Shown here: positions 27,129-35,455 of the stretch, one piece after another
Position numbering within the stretch: the stretch's first letter is position 1
Layout: the number at the start of each line of letters is the position of its first letter
Assembly: GCF_904846715.1 (NCBI RefSeq)
Contig: NZ_CAJHBU010000001.1
Location: forward strand, 62,001-126,000
Origin: Psychrobacter vallis
Lineage (GTDB): Bacteria > Pseudomonadota > Gammaproteobacteria > Pseudomonadales > Moraxellaceae
Length of the DNA: 64,000 nt
Direction of reading: 5' to 3'
Notes under the pieces: generated by a model
Seen by the model: only the letters and a program-made list of their open reading frames with translations
What the model was told of the DNA's origin: nothing
Database searches by the model: none
Program-made: the position numbers and the translations under genes

Positions 27129-27425
27129 ATGCTCAGTATATTTTTATTAATCCCATTAAGTCTCATGCTTTTTGTGGTGGCTATTTGGGCCGTAAGATAT
27201 GCCGTAAAGTCAAACCAATTTGAAGATTTGGACAATGCGTCACAGCGTATTATATTGGATGATCGTCAAGAGCGTCGACAAAACATACAAGCTCATGAGC
27301 ACTCCCCGCCCACTCCGCAGGCTGACCACATAGTGGCTACTGACATTGAAACAGTTAGCCAAGCCCGTACAGCTGACAGAGAATCCATCAATGATTCTCA
27401 TGTAGATAAAAACTCAAAAATCTAG
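27129..27425 (+). CDS. ccoS: cbb3-type cytochrome oxidase assembly protein CcoS-like
   Basis: Small inner-membrane protein with one N-terminal transmembrane helix (about 2-22) followed by the CcoS signature IWAVRYAVKSNQFEDLDNAS and RIILDD. CcoS is needed for cofactor insertion into cbb3 oxidase. The C-terminal ~50 residues are polar, unconserved-looking and longer than in typical CcoS (50-70 residues in total). I chose ATG at 27129 with AGAGAG upstream; GTG at 27123 is also in frame. It is followed after 21 bases by a UreH/SafE-like transporter, a neighbour seen in cco clusters. The structural ccoNOP genes are not in this window. Confidence 0.8.
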   Translation: MLSIFLLIPLSLMLFVVAIWAVRYAVKSNQFEDLDNASQRIILDDRQERRQNIQAHEHSPPTPQADHIVATDIETVSQARTADRESINDSHVDKNSKI

Positions 27426-27446
27426 CCTTCATTAGGAGACACCCCT

Positions 27447-28301
27447 ATGACCACAGCCTTACTCGTTGCGGCATTACTGATGGGTTTTTTTGGTTCACCG
27501 CATTGTTTGGGCATGTGCGGCGGCCTTGTAACGGCATTTGGCCTATCGATGAAAGACGTCAGTCCAGCCAAACGCCGTGCGCTCGTTGCTACCTATCATC
27601 TGGGGCGCTTGACCAGCTATGCGTTATTGGGCTTGGTCGCCGGACTTATTGGCACGACTTTGCTAGCGCCATTAATGCAAGGCAACAGTACGCCACGTAT
27701 CTTATTGGGCTTGGTGTTAGTATTTGTCGGTGTGACCATGCTTGGCGCTCCATTTTTAAATAAGCTTGAGCGCTTTGGTATGCGTTTTTGGCAATATCTG
27801 AGCCCACTTCGTCAAAAAGTATTTCCATTAAATACGTTCCCACGTGCACTCACTGCTGGACTACTTTGGGGATTTTTACCTTGTGGATTGGTCTATGGCG
27901 CTTTACTGATCGCAGTGGTCGCTCATAATCCTTTAAATGGTGCGGCGCTCATGTTTGTCTTTGGCTTAGGCACGGTGCCGATGCTGGTTGCCACGCACGA
28001 AGCCGTTGGCTGGTTGCGTGATAAGATTGGGCGTTTTCGCTTAAGACAGCTTAATGGCGCTATTATGGTACTGTCTGGTTTAGCGGTTGTCGCCGTACCT
28101 ATGATGATGTCTGGCATGCACAGTGGACATGGCAGTGGACAAATGGATCATAGCAGCCATTCTGCTATGATGGCAGACGAAGATACCGCTCATGATATGA
28201 ACCACATGAATCACGACATGACACCAGCTATGGACAATACGATGGATCATAGTATGCACGATATGGGTGATGACACGACCTCTATGTCTCATTCTCAATA
28301 A
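27447..28301 (+). CDS. SafE/UreH_2-like membrane protein with His/Met-rich tail
   Basis: A 284-residue membrane protein of the 'sulfite exporter TauE/SafE' annotation group (DsbD/UreH-type transmembrane fold), often encoded beside cbb3 oxidase assembly genes and suspected in copper or haem-copper assembly. The N-terminus has FFGSPHCLGMCGGLV, with a conserved His-Cys-x-x-x-Cys arrangement. About six hydrophobic segments follow, including LLWGFLPCGLVYGALL with the second conserved Cys. The last ~65 residues are an unusual His/Met-rich tail (MHSGHGSGQMDHSSHSAMM and repeated DHSMHDM-type words), typical of copper-binding extracytoplasmic tails. It is in an operon with ccoS, and a clear terminator follows. 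Confidence 0.82.
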   Translation: MTTALLVAALLMGFFGSPHCLGMCGGLVTAFGLSMKDVSPAKRRALVATYHLGRLTSYALLGLVAGLIGTTLLAPLMQGNSTPRILLGLVLVFVGVTMLGAPFLNKLERFGMRFWQYLSPLRQKVFPLNTFPRALTAGLLWGFLPCGLVYGALLIAVVAHNPLNGAALMFVFGLGTVPMLVATHEAVGWLRDKIGRFRLRQLNGAIMVLSGLAVVAVPMMMSGMHSGHGSGQMDHSSHSAMMADEDTAHDMNHMNHDMTPAMDNTMDHSMHDMGDDTTSMSHSQ

Positions 28302-28346
28302 CTGTTTATAGACTCTCAGTGTAAATCCTAGATCTTCTCTTCGCAA

Positions 28347-28384
28347 AAAAGCCCTTAATATCATTTCTGATGTTAAGGGCTTTT
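28347..28384 (+). terminator. Terminator after the SafE-like gene
   Basis: GCCCTTAATATCA and TGATGTTAAGGGC form a 13-bp stem with one wobble and a four-base loop, flanked by A6 and TTTT. It lies between convergent genes and may serve both. Confidence 0.88.
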
Positions 28385-28516
28385 ATCATTTCTTCAGCTA
28401 TACACTATAGTCGGTAAAAAATAATGTCGGTAAAAATTAATATCGATACAACACGTACTGCTGGTGCGACTTTAAAGTATTCTAACTATATAGCCGCACT
28501 AACGTCGTAGAAATCA

Positions 28517-29671
28517 CTACTCTTGCCACTGCTCAAGCGTGAACTTGGTCTCTAGATGCTTCTCTAATGCGGGTAAGTTAAAGGCATCATCTTCACTAAC
28601 GAAACTGATGCTAATGCCTGTCTGTCCAGCGCGACCCGTACGACCAATGCGGTGCACATAATCATCTGGCTGTTCAGGCAAAGTATAATTAACCACATGA
28701 CTGATATCATCGACATGAATGCCGCGACCTGCTACATCTGTCGCCACCAAGATAGACGCATGACCATCCTTAAAACGCTGTAAGTACTTTTCACGTTTTT
28801 GTTGAATAACGTCACCTGATAACATTACAATTTTATGGGCTTGACGCAGCTTATGATAAAGACGTTTGACTTGGTCTTTACGATTGGCAAATACGATTAC
28901 TTTATCCACTGCAGTATCGCTAATAATACGCTGTAGGGCTTCTAGCTTCTGATCTTCTGTCAATAAGTAAAAATGCTGATCGACCAGCTCACTGGTTTTA
29001 TGCTCAGGCTCAATTTCGACAAACTGCGGCTCATGCAACCAGCGGTAAGCAAGATTCATTACATCTTGGTTAAAAGTGGCCGAAAATAGTAAGCTTTGGC
29101 GGTCTGTATTTGATGGCATTCTGCCTACTAAACGCTTGATATCTGGGATAAAACCCATGTCAAGCATGCGGTCAGCTTCATCCAATACCAGCACTTCCAC
29201 TCGATCTAGATAAACCATGCCTTTATTGGCAAGATCAATCAGCCGACCCGGGGTCGCTACCAAAATATCAACATATTGGCGCTCAAGCTCGTGCTGCTGA
29301 GTTTCGTAATTGGTGCCCCCCATAATACAAACGCTATGTAGCGACGTGTATTTGGTCAGGGCAATACAATCCTCAAATATTTGCTGGGCAAGCTCACGAG
29401 TGGGTGCCATCACCACCGCACGTGGCTCACCTAAGTAGCGCTCTTCATCATCACCAAAAGGACGTTTAAGTAAGGCTTCCATAATCGTCAATAAAAACGT
29501 TGCTGTTTTGCCAGTCCCTGTTTGCGCTTGACCGATAGCGTCTTGATTTGCCAATGTGTGTGGCAATATTTGTGCTTGAATGGGGGTTAATTCTGTAAAC
29601 CCTAGATCATTGACAGCACGTAAGGTCGGTGCCGAAAGTGGCAAATCAGTGAATGTCTTAAAATTACTCAA
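28517..29671 (-). CDS. DEAD-box ATP-dependent RNA helicase, RhlB-like
   Basis: Unwinds short RNA duplexes; the closest named group is RhlB, the RNA-degradosome helicase. All motifs are present: Q motif FTELTPIQAQILP, motif I AQTGTGKT, Ia PTRELAQQ, GG, Ib TPGRL, II DEAD, III SAT, and VI HRIGRTGRAG. The protein is 384 residues, compact, with almost no C-terminal extension, unlike RhlE, DeaD or SrmB. The cold-shock gene 260 bases upstream is on the same strand but is probably separate. A specific RhlB call would need the RNase E interaction surface, which cannot be judged here. Confidence 0.9.
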   Translation of the reverse strand: MSNFKTFTDLPLSAPTLRAVNDLGFTELTPIQAQILPHTLANQDAIGQAQTGTGKTATFLLTIMEALLKRPFGDDEERYLGEPRAVVMAPTRELAQQIFEDCIALTKYTSLHSVCIMGGTNYETQQHELERQYVDILVATPGRLIDLANKGMVYLDRVEVLVLDEADRMLDMGFIPDIKRLVGRMPSNTDRQSLLFSATFNQDVMNLAYRWLHEPQFVEIEPEHKTSELVDQHFYLLTEDQKLEALQRIISDTAVDKVIVFANRKDQVKRLYHKLRQAHKIVMLSGDVIQQKREKYLQRFKDGHASILVATDVAGRGIHVDDISHVVNYTLPEQPDDYVHRIGRTGRAGQTGISISFVSEDDAFNLPALEKHLETKFTLEQWQE

Positions 29672-29932
29672 AAAAATATCCTTTTAAATAAATCGCTTAT
29701 TCTTTATCGATTATGACAGAGTATTCGATACACCTTGGTATTGGCTAATCAATAAAGACAATAATATGAAATCTATATAGCTGATAAATATACAAGCATA
29801 AAAAAGCCAAACCCGACACCCACTCACCTGCTGGTTTTTACGCAACACAGGTAAGATAAGACGAGCTTGACTCGGTAGTATATCAGTAACGTATACAGAC
29901 GTTATAGCTAAACCGCTCTAAGACTGGATAGA

Positions 29933-30148
29933 TTACTCTTCTACTTTTCTGACTTCTTCAGCTTGAAGACCTTTATCGCCTTCCACAACGCTGAATTCGA
30001 CTTTTTCGCCATCCTTCAAAGAACGATAACCATCACCTTGAATTGCGCGAAAATGGACAAAAATATCTTCTCCGCTGTCACGTTGAATGAAACCAAAGCC
30101 TTTTGAGTCATTAAACCACTTCACGATACCTTGCTCACGAGCTGACAT
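29933..30148 (-). CDS. CspA-family cold-shock protein
   Basis: A 71-residue single cold-shock domain that binds single-stranded RNA/DNA as an RNA chaperone. RNP1 is KGFGFIQRD and RNP2 is DIFVHF, with GIVKWFNDS at the start. The gene has AGGAAG just before its ATG and a long AT-rich leader with hairpins, like cold-regulated csp genes. The sequence alone does not tell whether it is cold-inducible or constitutive (CspE/CspC-like). Confidence 0.95.
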   Translation of the reverse strand: MSAREQGIVKWFNDSKGFGFIQRDSGEDIFVHFRAIQGDGYRSLKDGEKVEFSVVEGDKGLQAEEVRKVEE

Positions 30149-30530
30149 AATATTACTTCCTAAAAAAGTCCGCTTAGCCCCAAATTCCTTTGCAACATTG
30201 CATACAAACGGGATCTAAGATTATGAAATCAAAAACTTAAGAGTGCTATCCTAACGAAGATTACTCATACATGACCTTTATAACAGATTACTGTTATAAG
30301 AAAACAGTCACCTTTAAAAACCCAGTTAGGTTTTTGTATATCGGTCTTTTATTGCAATAGTAACAAACTTGCAATAATTATTGCTTAAAAAATATCATAG
30401 CATGGGTTTTTAGCAACATAAAGAGTTTTAACATGGTTTTTTACGCTTAGGCTCATTTTTCATGTAATTTTTTTATAACCTTATCATCAAGCTGTTATCA
30501 TATAGTTGATCTTAAAGAAAAGAGGTACAA
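30149..30530 (-). promoter_or_regulatory. Long leader region of the cold-shock gene with two hairpins
   Basis: About 380 bases without ORF upstream of the csp start. It holds TTATAACAG/CTGTTATAA (30278-30299, 9-bp stem, four-base loop) and AAAAACC/GGTTTTT (30316-30335). Long structured 5' leaders are a known feature of cspA-type mRNAs, where they control stability and translation by temperature. I did not find a convincing match to the E. coli cold-box. The far end also serves the divergent aroQ promoter. Confidence 0.5.
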
Positions 30531-30588
30531 CCCTGCCTTGCCATCAAGTATATATCACCCCTATTGTTTAATACCTATAGAGATCATT

Positions 30589-31125
30589 ATGACGACTCCT
30601 TCTCAGTCCGCATCAGCCGTAAAAACATCTACTCAAATAACTGCTAAGGCACTCACGCGCAAGGTGTTGCTGATTAATGGCGTCAATTTAAATCTACTGG
30701 GCAAACGTGAGCCTGAAATCTATGGGCATACAACCCTTATAGACATTGAAAAACGCCTCATTGCACGTGCAGCAATAAACGGTATTGAATTGATCTGTAT
30801 ACAATCAAATCATGAAGGTAAGCTGGTAGATGATATTCAACATTATGGACTATTGGCAGAGTCAGCCGCACAAGTAGATGCTATTATCATCAATCCTGCC
30901 GCATTCACCCATACCTCGGTTGCTTTACGTGACGCGCTATTGGCCACCCAAAAACCCTTTATAGAAGTACACTTATCCAATGTTCATGCACGTGAGTCTT
31001 TTCGCCATCATTCTTATTTGAGCGATATCGCCGTCGGTGTCATTTGTGGCTTGGGACATATGGGGTATGACATGGCATTGGGCTATTGGCTTGAGAATAT
31101 TTACGCTATCAAAACGAGTGACTGA
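30589..31125 (+). CDS. aroQ: Type II 3-dehydroquinate dehydratase
   Basis: Dehydrates 3-dehydroquinate to 3-dehydroshikimate in the shikimate pathway, as a dodecameric enzyme. Motifs: [20 protein letters not shown] with the catalytic Arg/Tyr loop, ESNHEG-equivalent [25 protein letters not shown], and [17 protein letters not shown] with the catalytic His. I chose ATG at 30589, giving 178 residues with a ~25-residue Ser/Thr-rich N-terminal extension; the frame extends to 30538 but without a better start. It appears monocistronic. Confidence 0.93.
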   Translation: MTTPSQSASAVKTSTQITAKALTRKVLLINGVNLNLLGKREPEIYGHTTLIDIEKRLIARAAINGIELICIQSNHEGKLVDDIQHYGLLAESAAQVDAIIINPAAFTHTSVALRDALLATQKPFIEVHLSNVHARESFRHHSYLSDIAVGVICGLGHMGYDMALGYWLENIYAIKTSD

Positions 31126-31305
31126 CAATAGATGGTAAATCTTGACGCTGTAATTTTGAAACGACTGTTCGCTATCGGTTAAAAAATAAAAAAAACTAAA
31201 TCATATAAAATATGCTTTATCATCAGCACACTAGTTAAACAGCAATCATTTGATTAAGATACTAGAATTACGGCTGAGCAAACAACCCACTATAAGGTGA
31301 TATGA

Positions 31306-32607
31306 ATGGCAAAATCGTCTGGAAAGCGCTTTATGAAACTAGCTGGCATGACAGCAAGTATTGCCGGTAAAGCTGCCAAAAACTCATTTAAACATCTCTC
31401 AAGTGACGAAGAAAAAAGGTTGAAAGCGCGCTCCGAGCTGATGCAAGACGTGGGTATTCAGATAGCCGAAACGCTGGGGGAAATGAAAGGCGCAGTGATG
31501 AAAGTGGGGCAAATTGCTTCTCAGTATAAAGATGTGTTTCCGCCTGAAGTGGCAAGCGCGTTAGAAAAGCTACAAAAAGATGCACCGCCCATGCCATACG
31601 CGCAGATACGGGCGCAAATCGAACGTGAGCTAAAAGCGCCTGTGACAGAGTTGTTCAAAGAATTTGAAGAAACACCGTTTGCCGCCGCTTCTATTGGTCA
31701 AGTGCATAAAGCCGTCTTGCTATCTGGCCAAAAAGTGGTAGTAAAAGTACAGTATCCCGATGTTGATGAAAACTGTGATAGCGACCTTAAACAAGTACGA
31801 ATGGCTTTGAAAATCGCTGGCGTGCTCAATATGAACAAACAGCTACAAGAGCAATTGTTCAATGAGATTCGTCAAAGCCTGCATGATGAATTGGACTACA
31901 CTAAAGAAGCGCATAACTTACGAGTGTTCGGTACGTTTCATGCAGAAGACGAAGGGCTTATCATCCCTAAAGTGATTAGCAGCCACTCTTCCAAACGAAT
32001 TTTAACATTGACTGAAGAGATGGGAGAGACGCTGACCGTCGCTGCGACGTGGGACAATGAGATCAAACAAAAAATAGCAGAGCGTCTGTTTCACTTTACC
32101 GCAGGACAACTATTTGGCCTGTACCGTATGCACTGTGACCCCCATCCAGGTAACTTTGCCTTTCGCAAGGATGGCAGCGTAGTCGCTTATGATTTTGGTG
32201 GCATTCGCAGTTATAGTGACAGCGAAGTTCAACTGTTTCGGCGCTTTGCAAAACATGCTCTCAAAGGCGATGTGACCGCACTTGAGCAAGATTTGATCGC
32301 CCTAGATATTCGCCGTGATGATGATAAAAATATTCCTGGAGAGTTTTATGAAAAATGGATATCAATCGGGCTAAAACCGTTATCCATTGAGCCTTATCAA
32401 GACGGTGCTTTTGATTTTGGCAGCAGTCAGGTACATCACGAAGCCATTGCACAAATGCGTGTCTCTTTAAAATATTTTGGTCAATTTCAACCTTCTGCCA
32501 CGACCATGATGCTAGATCGCACCATATCAGGACAGTATTGGAATTTGGTCAATCTGGGCGTTAAGATTGACTTGTCCCCACTCGTTGACGAGTACATTGA
32601 AGTATAA
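31306..32607 (+). CDS. ABC1/UbiB-family atypical kinase
   Basis: A 433-residue protein of the ABC1/COQ8/UbiB family. The diagnostic KxGQ motif is MKVGQIASQYKDVFPPEV near residue 65, followed by the Ala-rich loop FAAASIGQVHKA that replaces the glycine loop, the lysine VVVKVQYPDV, and the catalytic HCDPHPGNFAF and VVAYDFGGIR (DFG-like). Unlike UbiB it has no C-terminal pair of transmembrane helices, so it is a cytosolic ABC1 member rather than clear UbiB. Members affect ubiquinone synthesis or lipid homeostasis. It stands alone in the window. Confidence 0.85.
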   Translation: MAKSSGKRFMKLAGMTASIAGKAAKNSFKHLSSDEEKRLKARSELMQDVGIQIAETLGEMKGAVMKVGQIASQYKDVFPPEVASALEKLQKDAPPMPYAQIRAQIERELKAPVTELFKEFEETPFAAASIGQVHKAVLLSGQKVVVKVQYPDVDENCDSDLKQVRMALKIAGVLNMNKQLQEQLFNEIRQSLHDELDYTKEAHNLRVFGTFHAEDEGLIIPKVISSHSSKRILTLTEEMGETLTVAATWDNEIKQKIAERLFHFTAGQLFGLYRMHCDPHPGNFAFRKDGSVVAYDFGGIRSYSDSEVQLFRRFAKHALKGDVTALEQDLIALDIRRDDDKNIPGEFYEKWISIGLKPLSIEPYQDGAFDFGSSQVHHEAIAQMRVSLKYFGQFQPSATTMMLDRTISGQYWNLVNLGVKIDLSPLVDEYIEV

Positions 32608-32656
32608 GAAGTATAAAAAATAGATGCTTGTGCCGACGAATAGCCATTAATAGCTG

Positions 32657-33526
32657 CTAGATGTGTAAAGCGTGCCCGCAGCGATCACAAAACTCCGCCC
32701 CTAACGCATGCCCGAACTTACCACAGTTTGGGCAAGTGACTGGATTGAGCTGTGGACGCATATTACGTGTTAACTCTGAGGTAAAAATACCCGTTGGCAC
32801 AGCAATAACGGCATAACCTGTAATCATAACCATCGTTGCAATGGCCTGACCCAATGGCGTTTTTGGCGAAATATCGCCATACCCTACGGTGGTCAAGGTC
32901 ACAACCGCCCAATATATAGAGATCGGAATACTGGTAAAACCATTTTCTGGCCCCTCTACCACATAGACGATTGAGCCGTAAATAGTCACTAAGAGAACCA
33001 GCGATAAGAAAAACACCGTTATCTTTTGCTGACTGGTTTTAAGGGCAGACGCCAAAAAACCCGCTTGTTGCATGTAACCTTTGAGTTTAAGGACTCGAAA
33101 CACACGCAAAATCCGTAGAACACGTATCACAATGAGATATTGAACACCGCCAAATATGAGACTCAAGTAACTGGGCAATATGGATAGTAAATCTACAACG
33201 CCAAAAAAACTAAAAATATAGCGAATACGATTGGGTGCCGAAAACAGCCTTAAAACATACTCGATAGTAAATAAAATGGTAAAAAACCATTCTGCATAAA
33301 AAAATATCGTTCCATATTGCAAACGCACATACAATACACTATCTAGCATGACCACGCCTACGCTGGTCAAAATCGCGATCAGCAATACAATATCAAAAAG
33401 CTTACCCGAGCGGGTATCTGTACCTTCGATAATGATATGAATGCGGTTACGCAAGTGTGTGATGGCTTCAGCGCTTGTTTGCTTCATAGAATCCGTAACT
33501 TCATAAAATGAATGGCTTGATAGCAT
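32657..33526 (-). CDS. Voltage-gated ion channel (potassium type) with C-terminal zinc ribbon
   Basis: Six-transmembrane channel subunit. S4 is recognisable as RVLRILRVFRVLKLK with regularly spaced arginines, and the selectivity filter is TTVGYGD between S5 and S6, marking a K+ channel. After S6 the protein ends in two CxxC knuckles (CPNCGKFGH and CDRCGHAL), a zinc ribbon not found in classical Kch. The 289-residue size otherwise fits the bacterial ion-transporter group. ATG at 33526 or at 33487 may start it. No partner gene is adjacent. Confidence 0.88.
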   Translation of the reverse strand: MLSSHSFYEVTDSMKQTSAEAITHLRNRIHIIIEGTDTRSGKLFDIVLLIAILTSVGVVMLDSVLYVRLQYGTIFFYAEWFFTILFTIEYVLRLFSAPNRIRYIFSFFGVVDLLSILPSYLSLIFGGVQYLIVIRVLRILRVFRVLKLKGYMQQAGFLASALKTSQQKITVFFLSLVLLVTIYGSIVYVVEGPENGFTSIPISIYWAVVTLTTVGYGDISPKTPLGQAIATMVMITGYAVIAVPTGIFTSELTRNMRPQLNPVTCPNCGKFGHALGAEFCDRCGHALHI

Positions 33527-33804
33527 TCAATGACTTAAAATGCGATGAATGAGGCCAAATTGGTTAAAACACACAAAACTGGTTTATAATATTGCTCACT
33601 TACTACAGCGAACACAATCTATAATCTGCCACAGTGTAGCAAAAAAGCACTCTCAACAACATAAAAATCGTTAACGTATAGATAGCTCTATTACCTTGAG
33701 CAGACAGAGTAATTATATTATAAAAATACATGATCGCGCACTGAAGGTTGTTGTTAACGATTTTTTAAGCATAACAAATAGTACGCAAAAATTAAGGATA
33801 TTAT

Positions 33805-34554
33805 ATGGCAGGCCATTCAAAATGGGCAAATATCAAACACCGCAAAGCCCGTCAGGATGCGGTAAAAGGTAAAATATTTACCAAAATTATTCGTGAAATT
33901 GTTTCTGCTGCCAAGCAAGGCGACCCAGATCCTGACAAGAACCCACGTCTTCGAGCCGTCATCGAAAAAGCATTGTCAGTCAATATGACTCGAGACACGA
34001 TTAATCGTGCGGTCGATCGTGGAACGGGTGGCGGTGATACTGAAAATATGGATGAGATTAGCTACGAAGGCTATGGTATCGGCGGCGTCGCCGTACTGGT
34101 CGAAACCATGACCGACAATGTCAATCGCACCGTCAGCGAAGTACGCCACGCTTTTACTAAGAATGAGGGTAATCTTGGCACCTCAGGCTCGGTTGCTTAC
34201 TTATTCAATAAGCGCGGTGAAATCACCTTCAATGATGTTAGCCTAGAAGATGACGTTATGCTTGTTGCATTAGATGCAGGCGCGCTTGATATCGAAAACG
34301 ATGAGGAAACATTACTTGTCATCACTGAATGGGAAAATTTCGGTCATGTCAAAGACGCCCTCAACGCTGCTGGCCTTGTTTCTGACAATGCCGAAGTAAC
34401 GATGTCACCATCAACCATTGCTGAAATCAATGATGTCGACGATGCACAACAAATCATGAAAATGATCGATATGCTAGAAGACATAGATGATGTGCAAGAA
34501 GTTTATAGCAATGTAAACTTTACAGATGAGGTGATGGCTCAGCTTGAGCAATGA
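33805..34554 (+). CDS. YebC/PmpR/TACO1-family protein
   Basis: A 249-residue protein with the signature start [20 protein letters not shown] and the central [14 protein letters not shown]. Family members were annotated as transcriptional regulators; recent work on YebC and TACO1 supports a role in translating difficult (e.g. proline-rich) stretches. The protein is complete and of standard length. In E. coli yebC lies beside ruvC; here it is alone, followed by a strong terminator and a family A repeat. Confidence 0.94.
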   Translation: MAGHSKWANIKHRKARQDAVKGKIFTKIIREIVSAAKQGDPDPDKNPRLRAVIEKALSVNMTRDTINRAVDRGTGGGDTENMDEISYEGYGIGGVAVLVETMTDNVNRTVSEVRHAFTKNEGNLGTSGSVAYLFNKRGEITFNDVSLEDDVMLVALDAGALDIENDEETLLVITEWENFGHVKDALNAAGLVSDNAEVTMSPSTIAEINDVDDAQQIMKMIDMLEDIDDVQEVYSNVNFTDEVMAQLEQ

Positions 34555-34575
34555 TTTTCATCGTTTATTCGCGAC

Positions 34576-34612
34576 AAAAAAGACCAAGCGTTTTTAACGT
34601 TTGGTCTTTTTT
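34576..34612 (+). terminator. Terminator after the YebC-family gene
   Basis: AAAAAAGACCAA and TTGGTCTTTTTT form the stem, with CG/CG pairs inside and a T-rich loop, ending in a run of T. It reads as a standard rho-independent terminator. Confidence 0.9.
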
Positions 34613-34622
34613 ATGCGTCTAT

Positions 34623-34768
34623 TATAGTCAATTCAGAATAACAGTGGTACATACGTTCATTCTATTCTACTGGTATAAATTTTCTTCGCTTGCTGTGCCT
34701 ACGCCGACAGAGGCTTCATAAAATTCACACCAGTAGAACTGTAACCTTTTTAAAGTGAATTAACTATA
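34623..34768 (+). mobile_element. Dispersed repeat family A, complete copy (146 bp)
   Basis: Begins TATAGTCAATTCAGAATAAC and ends with AAAGTGAATTAACTATA, which read as inverted ends of each other. The interior has CTACTGGTATAAATTTTC, GCTTGCTGTGCC, GACAGAGGCT and CACCAGTAG. It has the same length as the copy at 21348 and contains no ORF. Confidence 0.72.
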
Positions 34769-34810
34769 ACGCTGTACATTTAATCTAGTATATCCTACAG
34801 GTTCTTTACA

Positions 34811-35383
34811 CTAAGTTCTGTACTGTGCCCCTTCAAGCGCTAATAAATATTCTTTCTTATCCAGACCACCTGTATAGCCACCAAGCTTACCATCACTAGC
34901 AATAACTCGATGACAAGGGACGATAATGCTAAAAGGATTCTTACCATTAGCATTTGCAACCGCGCGAAAGCCTTTAGGATTATCCACATTTCGTGCCAGC
35001 GTTGCATAACTGATGGTTTGACCATGCTTGATGTCTTGCAATGCCTGCCATACTTGTTGCTGAAACGGCGTACCCAAAGACAGATCTAAGGCTAAGTCAA
35101 ACGCTTGACGATCACCTTTAAAATACTCGTCCAACTGTTCTATAGCCTCTATTAATAGAGCCTGAGCCGGTTCATTTTTGCTTAAATTTTCTTTACTTAT
35201 GAACGTAAAGCTCTTATCAACAAGATGATAGTGTTTTTTAAGTTTGGAAATAGATTTTGAGCTATGCCAAGAGTTACCTGCCAGCAGCCAGTTGACCTCA
35301 ACCAGCTTAGGACTGCTATGTTGATTGATGCTCGCAATTAACGTTAACTGGTTCGATCCAAAAGCTGCGGTGGTGACTATCAT
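34811..35383 (-). CDS. ogt: Methylated-DNA--protein-cysteine methyltransferase
   Basis: Suicide repair enzyme that transfers an alkyl group from O6-alkylguanine to its own Cys. The active site is IVPCHRVIASDGKLGGYTGG with the acceptor Cys, preceded by the DNA-binding helix GQTISYATLARNVDNPKGFRAVANANGKNP (continuous region). The 190-residue length matches Ogt/MGMT without an Ada N-terminal domain. The N-terminal ~90 residues are diverged. The E. coli name ogt is used for the type; ada-type regulation is not indicated here. It is located next to convergent YebC and codirectional ftsY. Confidence 0.92.
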   Translation of the reverse strand: MIVTTAAFGSNQLTLIASINQHSSPKLVEVNWLLAGNSWHSSKSISKLKKHYHLVDKSFTFISKENLSKNEPAQALLIEAIEQLDEYFKGDRQAFDLALDLSLGTPFQQQVWQALQDIKHGQTISYATLARNVDNPKGFRAVANANGKNPFSIIVPCHRVIASDGKLGGYTGGLDKKEYLLALEGAQYRT

Positions 35384-35455
35384 GACTTTTTCCTTTTAAA
35401 TCGTTAGATTTTTAAGACTTACTCATCGACTAAAACCAACTATCGAGCGATATCG

